Shown: piece after piece, positions 1 through 5,036 of the stretch
Numbering within the stretch: the first letter of the stretch is position 1
Layout: each line of letters begins with the position of its first letter
Assembly (NCBI GenBank): GCA_947457715.1
Contig: CANGXK010000053.1
Span: 1 to 10,237, forward strand
Source of the DNA: Gemmatimonadota bacterium
GTDB lineage: Bacteria > Gemmatimonadota > Gemmatimonadetes > Gemmatimonadales > Gemmatimonadaceae
Reading direction: 5' to 3'
Length of the DNA stretch: 10,237 nucleotides
Notes under the pieces: model-generated
The model's input: only the letters and a program-made list of their open reading frames with translations
What the model was told of the DNA's origin: nothing
Databases searched by the model: none
Made by a program: the position numbers and the translations under genes

Positions 1-99
1 GGATTGCTTCACGCCGCCGAATGGAGAGCGCCGGCCGGAGACCACCGTTGCGTTCACGCACACCATGCCGGCATCGAGTCGCGCGATGCACTGCCATCC
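1..99 (-). pseudogene. Aldehyde dehydrogenase, C-terminal remnant (continues beyond the left edge)
   Basis: Read on the minus strand from about base 99 to base 1, the frame contains ARLDAGMVCVN followed about 10 residues later by PFGGVKQS. This is the familiar C-terminal pair of motifs of NAD(P)-dependent aldehyde dehydrogenases (GMVxVN near the substrate tunnel, then PFGGxKxSG). In a complete enzyme of about 480 residues the catalytic Cys and Glu and the cofactor domain lie some 200-400 residues upstream. Here that space is occupied by the stem-loop at 107-139 and by actP. The frame is closed by a TAG at 145-147, and there is no start codon ahead of the homologous part. I therefore read it as a 5'-truncated relic, probably left by a deletion or rearrangement, and not as a working gene. 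The remaining C-terminal residues would lie left of the window. Identification rests on motif recognition alone. Confidence 0.6.
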
Positions 100-106
100 T
101 GCGCGT

Positions 107-139
107 CCGGTCCCGGGCGGGTAATCCCGCCGGGACCGG
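107..139 (-). terminator. Strong stem-loop downstream of actP, putative terminator
   Basis: Bases 107-121 and 126-139 form a 14-bp GC-rich stem with one bulged G and a four-base TAAT loop. It lies 22 bp beyond the actP stop codon, where a terminator for the DUF485-actP transcript would be expected. No clear U-tract follows on the minus strand, so it is not a classical intrinsic terminator; it may instead stabilise the 3' end or need Rho. A smaller GCGGC/GCCGC stem lies between it and the actP stop. Confidence 0.5.
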
Positions 140-161
140 TGCGGCTATTTCGGCCGCGGTG

Positions 162-1688
162 TCAGTCGCCGCCCAGCAGGAGGCGCGTCTCGATCGCCTC
201 GTGCCGCGCCTCGCTGGCCCTATCCGGGCGCAGCAGCGACACCAGAATGCCCGTCGCGAACGACAGCGGAATCGTGACCAGTGCCGGGTTTTTGAGCGGA
301 AAGACGGCGGTCGCATGGTGCAGCAGATCAATCTGCACGGCCGGTGAGAGCGCGATGAGGACGAGTGTCGAGGTCGCGCCCACGATCATGCTGCTGGCGG
401 CGCCCGCCGTCGTGGTGCGTCGCCAGAACACGCTGAGCACGAGGGCCGGGAAGTTTGCGGAGGCCGCGATGGCAAAGGCCAGGCCGACCATGAAGGCGAC
501 GTTCTGTCCCTTGAACGCGATGCCGAGCACCATGGCCACGATGGCCAGCACGACGGTGGCGATGCGGGCCACCTTGATCTCTTCGCCGGGCTTGGGATGG
601 CCTTTGCGGATCACGCTGGCCCAGATGTCGTGCGAAATTGCCGCGGCGCCCGAGAGCGCGAGGCCGGCCACGACCGCCAGAATGGTGGCGAACGCCACGG
701 CGGCGATGAAGCCGAGGAAGGCGCGTCCACCAAGCAACTCCGCCAGCATCGGTGCGGCCATGTTTCCGCCGGCGTCGATTGCCTTGATGGCCTCGGGCGT
801 CACCAGCACCATGGCGCCGAAGCCGAGCACGAACGTCATCAGATAGAACAGGCCGATGAGCCCCGTGGCGATGAACACCGAGCGGCGTGCGGTGCGGGCA
901 TCAGGCACGGTGTAGAAGCGCATCAGGATATGCGGCAGGCCGGCGGTGCCGAACATGAGCGCCATGCCGAGGGAGATCGCGTCGAGCGGATTGCTGACCA
1001 GTTTGCCCGGAGCCAGCACGCCGGCGCCGTACTTGGCCGCCGCGGCCGCGAACAGCAGGCGCGGATCGAAGCCAAACTTGGCGAGGACCATGATGGCCAG
1101 CGTGGCCGCGCCACCAAGCAGCAGCACCGCTTTCACGATCTGCACCCACGTGGTGGCCAGCATGCCGCCGAACAGCACGTAGGCCATCATCGCGCAGCCC
1201 ACGATCACGACCGCCGTTTCGTACGGAATGCCGAAGAGCAGGCGGATGAGACTTCCGGCGCCCACCATCTGCGCGATGAGATAGAAGGCGATCGTGGCCA
1301 GCGTGCCGACGGTGGCACTGATGCGTACCGGCATCGGATCGAGGCGCGAGGCGACGACGTCGGCGAAGGTGTACCGGCCGAGGTTGCGCAGCGGCTCGGC
1401 GATCAGGAACAGCACCACGGGCCAGCCGACCAGCCAGCCGGTGGAGTAGATCAGTCCATCGAAGCCGCTGGTGGACACCAGTCCGGCAATGCCCAGGAAC
1501 GAGGCCGCGCTCATATAATCGCCGGCCAGCGCGAAGCCGTTCTGGCCGGCGGTCACGGAGCGGCCCGCGGCGTAGAAGTGGTCGGCGGTCTGGGTGCGGC
1601 GGGCCGCCCAGTAGGTGATGCCCAGGGTGATGGCGATGAAGACGGCGAAGAAGCCGATCGCCACCGGATCCGGAGTGCCGAGGGTCAT
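162..1688 (-). CDS. actP: Sodium:solute symporter, ActP-like (acetate/monocarboxylate permease)
   Basis: A 508-residue polytopic inner-membrane protein of the sodium:solute symporter (SSS) family. It most resembles ActP, which takes up acetate and other short carboxylates with a cation. Visible hallmarks are an N-terminal membrane segment followed by ADHFYAAGRSV (about residues 35-45), GDYMSAASFLGIAG (56-69), which belongs to the conserved core of the fold, and a late HDIWA segment followed by a charged loop, as in ActP. About 13 hydrophobic segments follow one another. E. coli ActP is about 40 residues longer, mainly through an N-terminal extension. The ATG overlaps the stop of the DUF485 gene by 4 bp (ATGA) and has a good ribosome-binding site, so the two are translationally coupled. 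No acs (acetyl-CoA synthetase) gene is next to it, so the substrate could be another monocarboxylate. Family is secure; substrate is inferred. Confidence 0.88.
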   Translation of the reverse strand: MTLGTPDPVAIGFFAVFIAITLGITYWAARRTQTADHFYAAGRSVTAGQNGFALAGDYMSAASFLGIAGLVSTSGFDGLIYSTGWLVGWPVVLFLIAEPLRNLGRYTFADVVASRLDPMPVRISATVGTLATIAFYLIAQMVGAGSLIRLLFGIPYETAVVIVGCAMMAYVLFGGMLATTWVQIVKAVLLLGGAATLAIMVLAKFGFDPRLLFAAAAAKYGAGVLAPGKLVSNPLDAISLGMALMFGTAGLPHILMRFYTVPDARTARRSVFIATGLIGLFYLMTFVLGFGAMVLVTPEAIKAIDAGGNMAAPMLAELLGGRAFLGFIAAVAFATILAVVAGLALSGAAAISHDIWASVIRKGHPKPGEEIKVARIATVVLAIVAMVLGIAFKGQNVAFMVGLAFAIAASANFPALVLSVFWRRTTTAGAASSMIVGATSTLVLIALSPAVQIDLLHHATAVFPLKNPALVTIPLSFATGILVSLLRPDRASEARHEAIETRLLLGGD

Positions 1689-2035
1689 TGGGCACCTCCA
1701 TGAGGGGCGCTTGATCCGCGCGCCGCGGCGTCGGCGCCGGGCATCGCGCGGAGGGCGGCGAGGGCGGGGTCATAGACCCGGTTGGCCCACTGCACGTAGA
1801 TCAGCGTGAGCACCCAGGCCGACAGGATGACCAGGGCGCCGAGGACGATGCCGAGCGAGAGGCCGTCGCTGACGAGGCCACCCAGCAGGGCGGGCCGATA
1901 GGCGACCAGAAGAATGAAGCCGAAATAGACCCCGACCATCAGCATGGTCAGGACCGCGGCCACCCGCCATCGGGTGCGCGCAAGGGTGCGGGTCGCGGCC
2001 ATCTGGGCATCGCGATCGTTCGGAGAAGGGGTCAT
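1685..2035 (-). CDS. DUF485 family membrane protein (YjcH-like), partner of the symporter
   Basis: A 116-residue protein with two predicted membrane helices (about residues 25-47 and 59-81), followed by YVQWANRVYDP, the kind of conserved tail seen in DUF485 proteins such as E. coli YjcH. In many bacteria this family is encoded directly upstream of actP-type symporters. Here the last codons overlap the actP start by 4 bp, and the transcript runs DUF485 then actP. Its molecular role is unknown; an accessory or small-subunit role for the symporter is the usual inference from this constant pairing. The ATG at 2035 has no Shine-Dalgarno sequence but has TAGCTT eight bases upstream (2044-2049), compatible with a nearly leaderless message. 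A second in-frame ATG at residue 12 is a possible alternative start. Confidence 0.82.
   Translation of the reverse strand: MTPSPNDRDAQMAATRTLARTRWRVAAVLTMLMVGVYFGFILLVAYRPALLGGLVSDGLSLGIVLGALVILSAWVLTLIYVQWANRVYDPALAALRAMPGADAAARGSSAPHGGAQ
1693..1699 (-). promoter_or_regulatory. Ribosome-binding site of actP
   Basis: GGAGGTG on the minus strand, with the GGAGG core six bases before the actP ATG and lying inside the last codons of the DUF485 gene. It is the clearest Shine-Dalgarno sequence in the window and fixes the actP start. The first genes of transcription units here lack anything comparable. Confidence 0.75.
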
Positions 2036-2043
2036 GGCGCGCG

Positions 2044-2049
2044 AAGCTA
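2044..2049 (-). promoter_or_regulatory. Candidate -10 box for the DUF485-actP operon
   Basis: TAGCTT on the minus strand, eight bases before the ATG at 2035. Transcription would begin within a base or two of the start codon. No convincing -35 hexamer was found. It is part of a recurring TANNNT-type pattern before first genes in this window. Confidence 0.3.
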
Positions 2050-2123
2050 CGGGCAGGGCATCTTACGCGGTAGAGTCTCGCCGCCGTTCGGTCTCCCTTA
2101 CCTCGTCTCACGTGACACAGCGC

Positions 2124-2543
2124 ATGGGCATCGCGTTGGGCAGCCTCGTCTCGGGGCTGGTCGCGCTGTATCTACACCTCTGGAAGCTCGGCCTTACCGG
2201 TTCGCTCGGCTGCAGTAGCGCCGGGGGATGCGAGTACGTGCAGGGCAGCCGCTACGGCTGGTTCCTGGGCGTCGACGTGGCGCTGATCGGGGCGGTGGGC
2301 TACGCGATGCTGTTCGTGGCCGCCACGATCGGTACGATGGCGAAGTACGAAGACGACACGTGGCCGAATACGCTGATGCAGCTGATGATCTGGCCGGCGG
2401 TGCTGTTCACGCTGCGGCTCAAGTACGGCGAGTTCATCGTGCTGCGGGGCTTCTGCTCGTGGTGCGTGGTCTCGGCCGTCACGATCACGCTGTGCGCGAT
2501 TCTGGTCACGCTCGACCGGAAGCGGCTGAACCGGCTGGGCTAG
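2124..2543 (+). CDS. Vitamin K epoxide reductase (VKOR) family membrane disulfide oxidase
   Basis: A 139-residue polytopic membrane protein with the four VKOR cysteines: a loop pair Cys30 and Cys36 (GCSSAGGCEYV) and the active-site CSWC pair Cys111/Cys114. After the loop pair it has the usual GSRYGWFLGVDVALIGAVGY stretch, matching the family pattern of Ser/Tyr, Gly and a small-residue helix. Bacterial VKOR homologues reoxidise periplasmic or extracytoplasmic thioredoxin-fold proteins and pass electrons to quinone, replacing DsbB. The convergent neighbour at 2540-3151 is a plausible partner, and the quinone-synthesis gene ubiE is next. The start is uncertain. ATG 2124 places the first helix right at the N-terminus; GTG 2112 (143 residues) and ATG 2034 (169 residues, overlapping the divergent gene) are in-frame alternatives. 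None has a clear Shine-Dalgarno sequence. The stop TAG (2541-2543) overlaps the stop of the opposite gene. Confidence 0.85.
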   Translation: MGIALGSLVSGLVALYLHLWKLGLTGSLGCSSAGGCEYVQGSRYGWFLGVDVALIGAVGYAMLFVAATIGTMAKYEDDTWPNTLMQLMIWPAVLFTLRLKYGEFIVLRGFCSWCVVSAVTITLCAILVTLDRKRLNRLG

Positions 2544-3151
2544 GGCACGTCCTGGTCGCCGACCATCACGGCGTACCAGTGCTTCATCTCGTCGGGAATC
2601 GGATAGCCGGGGAGGGTGCGTACCACGCGCCCGTTGCGGTCGATCGCCACGAAGGTGGGGGTGCCGCGGTAGCGGCCGGTGAGCCGTTGCCGATCACGGT
2701 TACCGGCCGGGCCGATGAGTTGGGCGCCGGTGAGTTGCTCCGCGGCGAGCATGGCGACCCCTTCGCCGGCCCCTTCGAGCGTGAGGAGCTTGAGGCGCGG
2801 CAGCGGCCGGCCGGCCGCCATGACGCCGAGGTCTTTGAGCGCACGCTTGCACCAAGGGCAGGTGCGCGAGCTGATCATGAGAATGGCCGGTTCGCCCTTG
2901 GTGTGCAGGGGGATCACCTTGCCGTTGAGCGCCATCACCTTGATGGTGCCGATGGCCTGTTCCGCCGTGGGCGCGCTGACCGGCGCGGTATCGGTGCCGG
3001 CCACGACACCGTGATCGACCAGTAGATTCCCTGCATCCCTCTCAGCGGTCGCGCGCCGGGCCACCAGCAGGGTGCAGGCCAGTGCCACCAGCACGAGAGC
3101 CAGCGTACTGAAGCTGATGCTGCCACGAGAAGCGCGCGTTGGTGCCGTCAT
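2540..3151 (-). CDS. Membrane-anchored thioredoxin-fold protein, putative DsbA/TlpA-like partner of VKOR
   Basis: A 203-residue protein with one N-terminal hydrophobic segment (about residues 14-31) acting as a signal anchor, a linker, and a thioredoxin-like domain. The redox motif CPWC is at 98-101 (RTCPWCKRAL) after the strand PAILMISS. The cis-proline loop GTPT is at 163-166, followed by FVAIDRNGRVV, the beta-strand pair that usually follows it. The topology puts the redox site outside the cytoplasm. With VKOR convergent to it, the likely role is forming or reshuffling disulfides in exported proteins, with VKOR reoxidising the Cys pair. A reducing, TlpA-like job cannot be excluded from sequence. 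The reading frame extends to 3292, but the ATG at 3151 is preferred: it directly precedes the signal anchor, avoids overlap with ubiE, and has TATATT six bases upstream. Confidence 0.78.
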   Translation of the reverse strand: MTAPTRASRGSISFSTLALVLVALACTLLVARRATAERDAGNLLVDHGVVAGTDTAPVSAPTAEQAIGTIKVMALNGKVIPLHTKGEPAILMISSRTCPWCKRALKDLGVMAAGRPLPRLKLLTLEGAGEGVAMLAAEQLTGAQLIGPAGNRDRQRLTGRYRGTPTFVAIDRNGRVVRTLPGYPIPDEMKHWYAVMVGDQDVP

Positions 3152-3157
3152 CCGTGA

Positions 3158-3165
3158 AATATACC
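3158..3165. promoter_or_regulatory. Overlapping divergent -10 boxes between the thioredoxin gene and ubiE
   Basis: The 28-bp gap between the two start codons contains AATATACC. On the minus strand, 3158-3163 reads TATATT, six bases before the thioredoxin ATG. On the plus strand, 3160-3165 reads TATACC, 14 bases before the ubiE ATG, with a weak TTGGTG 15 bp further upstream. The two boxes share four bases, so only one RNA polymerase could engage at a time. The minus-strand box is the stronger call. Confidence 0.4.
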
Positions 3166-3179
3166 CCGTCCAGAACTGC

Positions 3180-3965
3180 ATGACGCCGCCGACTGGTTCG
3201 CCCGACCGCAAGCTCGGTGCCCTCGATGTAGATGCGTACCTCGCGGATCCGTCGCGCAAGCAGGCGTTCGTGACGCCGATGTTCGACATCATCGCGCCGC
3301 GCTACGACGCGTTCACGAGGCTGTTCTCGCTGGGGATGGACGCGGGCTGGAAGCGGCGCGCGATTGCCGCGGCGATTGCCGTGGCGCCGGCGGCGCGCCG
3401 CGCGCTCGATCTGGCCAGCGGCACCGGCGACGTGGCGGCGCAGTTGGCGCGCGCGTTGCCGCAGGCGACCGTGGAGGCGCTCGATGCCTCGCCGCGTATG
3501 ATCGACGTGGCGCGCCAGCGGCTGGATTCGGTCGACGCGGATGTCGCCGGTCGCGTGACGCCGATGGTGGGTGACATGATGGCGCTGCCGCAGGAACGGG
3601 CGAGCCTCGATGTGGTGAGCGCCAGCTACGGTGTGCGCAATGTGCCCGATCCGGTCCAGTGTGTGCGCGAAATGGCGCGCGTGCTCCGCCCGGGCGGCGC
3701 GCTGGTCACGCTTGACTTCTATCGCCCGGGCTTCGCGCCATGGCGCGCGCTGTTCCTCTGGTACCTCGGCATGGCCGGCAACCTGGTGGGATGGCTGTGG
3801 CATCGCGACCCCATCGTGTACGGCTACATCGCGCGCAGCATCCGTGATTTCATGACGGCCGACGAGTTCTCCGCGCTGCTGGTTCGCGAGGGGTTCGAGG
3901 TGGTGAGTGTGCGGCGCTATCTGTTCGGCGGCATCGCGCAGCACGTGGCGCGGCGCGTTGGGTAG
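3180..3965 (+). CDS. ubiE: Demethylmenaquinone/ubiquinone C-methyltransferase UbiE/MenG
   Basis: A 261-residue class I SAM-dependent methyltransferase catalysing the ring C-methylation late in menaquinone or ubiquinone synthesis. The UbiE family signature MFDIIAPRYDAFTRLFSLGM (34-53) followed by GWKRR is present. SAM motif I is LDLASGTGDVA (77-86). An acidic LDAS (101-104) contacts the cofactor ribose, GDMMALP is at 131-137, and ASYGVRNVPD (148-157) and RVLRPGG (167-173) complete the second signature. The C-terminus keeps the SIRDF and GGIAQH elements of the family. Length is normal (about 250). One small deviation is DFYRP where most members have EFSxP. The ATG at 3180 is chosen because longer in-frame starts would run into the divergent thioredoxin gene. 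No Shine-Dalgarno is visible. The menaquinone substrate is inferred from likely lineage, since no other men genes are present. Confidence 0.9.
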   Translation: MTPPTGSPDRKLGALDVDAYLADPSRKQAFVTPMFDIIAPRYDAFTRLFSLGMDAGWKRRAIAAAIAVAPAARRALDLASGTGDVAAQLARALPQATVEALDASPRMIDVARQRLDSVDADVAGRVTPMVGDMMALPQERASLDVVSASYGVRNVPDPVQCVREMARVLRPGGALVTLDFYRPGFAPWRALFLWYLGMAGNLVGWLWHRDPIVYGYIARSIRDFMTADEFSALLVREGFEVVSVRRYLFGGIAQHVARRVG

Positions 3966-4018
3966 CATTTGGTGGTGTGCTTGCTGACGGTTCCTGGCGT
4001 CGCTGATGGTTGGGCTCT

Positions 4019-4125
4019 TTGACGCGAAGGTCGCGAAGTTCGCGGAGGTCGCGAAGAACAGCAAAGCAAAACATTTCTGTTGCAGTTCTTCGCGTTCTTC
4101 GCGGACTCCGCGACCTTCGCGTCAA
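4019..4125. repeat. Large palindromic element built of 9-bp units, between convergent genes
   Basis: The 172-bp gap after ubiE contains two 46-base arms (4019-4064 and 4080-4125) that are reverse complements at 40 of 46 positions, around a 15-base A/T-richer loop. The outer 17 bases pair perfectly. Each arm is itself four tandem 9-mers of consensus NNCGCGRAG (left arm from 4021; right arm reading back from 4123). In a plus-strand transcript three of the six mismatches become G-U pairs. It sits between convergent ubiE and the phosphopantetheinyl transferase gene, so it could act as a two-way transcript end. Its modular structure looks more like a dispersed palindromic repeat (REP/MITE-like) than a simple terminator. 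The rest of the gap (3966-4018) shows nothing recognisable. Confidence 0.85.
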
Positions 4126-4137
4126 GCTTTAGCTCTG

Positions 4138-4956
4138 TTAGATCAAGCCGGACCCAGTCTCAGCAACCGCCGTCGCCACGATCCATCGGTCGTCAAGCGA
4201 ATACTGCGCGCGCACGGTGACCTGACCGGTTGCCAGCTCCGGCAGCAGCAGTGACACCGATACCAATCCATCGTCGGCAAACTGCAACGCGACTTCGGTG
4301 AAGCGCACATACCGTTGCACCGTCGGGTCAATCGCCTTGTAGACCGCTTCCTTGATCGCGAACGACAGGATCACGCGTTCGCGCTGCGCGAGGGGATCGG
4401 CGTCGAACGCCGCGAGCGCCTCGAGTTCCGGTGCAGTCAAAATGCGTCGCGCGATGGAAGGGCGTGCGATGTCGCGTGCGATGTCGCGTGCGGTGGGGCG
4501 ATGCTCGAGATCCACGCCCACGTGCATCGCGGCACCGCTGCGCAACGTGCCGCGTGGTGCCATCAGCGCGAGCGCCGCGTCGTGCTTGTGACTCACCGAG
4601 CCGGCCACGGTGTGCGGCAAGACCGGGGCGCCGCGTGCGGTGCGAAGAATCGGGGCGAAGGCCTTGCGCGGCACCTGTTCGGCCAGGGCCGAACCCATCG
4701 CCGCCCGCATGGCGAGCCGGCCGGCCACGAAGGTGGCGCGGCGAGCTGGGGGCATAGCCTCCACCAGCGCGGCTTCCTCGGGGTGCAGCAGGGCGCCCGC
4801 AACCAACGCCGGGAGCCACCTGCCAGTGTCGGTGTCCAGCGACTGCGGCACCTCCACCCGTGCCAGCGTGAAGGCCGACGGTGCTTCACGCGGGGCGGGT
4901 ACGAGCTGCGGCGCCGGCCAGAGCCGTGCAGTGGGACGCGTGGTCGCATCGGGCAT
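4138..4956 (-). CDS. 4'-phosphopantetheinyl transferase, EntD/Sfp-like
   Basis: A 272-residue cytoplasmic enzyme that transfers phosphopantetheine from coenzyme A to a serine of an acyl or peptidyl carrier protein. Motifs in order: FVAGRLAMRAAM (77-88), the GR-A-R helix; PVLPHTVAGSVSHK (111-124), matching the PxxP...GSxSHK motif that binds CoA; GVDLEH (147-152) with Mg ligands Asp149 and Glu151; and FAIKEAVYKAID (199-210), the WxxKEAxxK-type motif with Glu203 and catalytic-region Lys207. The motif set points to the EntD-like group. No polyketide, peptide-synthetase or siderophore gene is in the window, so the carrier protein served is unknown. The reading frame continues to 5007, but the ATG at 4956 lacks only unconserved residues and has TAGATT five bases upstream. 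A 12-bp tandem duplication (4463-4486) adds ARDI repeats just after the GVDLEH motif. Confidence 0.88.
   Translation of the reverse strand: MPDATTRPTARLWPAPQLVPAPREAPSAFTLARVEVPQSLDTDTGRWLPALVAGALLHPEEAALVEAMPPARRATFVAGRLAMRAAMGSALAEQVPRKAFAPILRTARGAPVLPHTVAGSVSHKHDAALALMAPRGTLRSGAAMHVGVDLEHRPTARDIARDIARPSIARRILTAPELEALAAFDADPLAQRERVILSFAIKEAVYKAIDPTVQRYVRFTEVALQFADDGLVSVSLLLPELATGQVTVRAQYSLDDRWIVATAVAETGSGLI
4463..4486. repeat. In-frame 12-bp tandem duplication inside the phosphopantetheinyl transferase gene
   Basis: Two perfect copies of a 12-bp unit (4463-4474 and 4475-4486), followed by a partial third copy, encode ARDIARDIARP at about residues 157-167 of the transferase. This lies between the Mg-binding GVDLEH motif and the helix leading to KEAVYK. 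Being a multiple of three it keeps the frame. It probably arose by replication slippage and may vary between strains. Confidence 0.85.
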
Positions 4957-4961
4957 TCGGC

Positions 4962-4967
4962 AATCTA
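4962..4967 (-). promoter_or_regulatory. Candidate -10 box of the phosphopantetheinyl transferase gene
   Basis: TAGATT on the minus strand, five bases before the ATG at 4956, with no Shine-Dalgarno between. This fits a leaderless message. A perfect TTGACA on the same strand (4992-4997) is 24 bp further up, too far for a standard spacer. The 80-bp gap 4957-5036 also has to carry the promoter of the divergent MFS gene. Confidence 0.3.
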
Positions 4968-5036
4968 CTGTCGTCCCGCCGCGGCTTCGCGTGTCAATGA
5001 CGTGCAATTCCCCGTGCGCGCGTTCAACTTTTAGGC

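Noticed and set aside
4..846. 280-codon open frame on the plus strand
   Set aside because: It is antisense to actP and to the ALDH relic; its translation is low-complexity (Ala/Thr/Met-rich) with no domain. Such long shadow frames are common in GC-rich DNA.
597..1703. 368-codon open frame on the plus strand, rich in His, Arg, Glu and Gly
   Set aside because: It lies antisense to actP, has the composition of a reverse-complement shadow and no fold or motif.
3042..4064. 340-codon open frame on the minus strand under ubiE
   Set aside because: It is His/Arg-rich, partly encoded by the palindromic repeat, and opposes a gene with complete UbiE motifs.
4019..4125. CRISPR array suggested by the regular repeated units
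   Set aside because: Units are 9 bp with no spacers and are arranged as an inverted repeat; no cas genes are near.
4992..4997. Perfect TTGACA on the minus strand upstream of the phosphopantetheinyl transferase
   Set aside because: The nearest -10-like box (TAGATT) is 24 bp away and no good hexamer sits at 16-18 bp, so it is not called as a -35 element.
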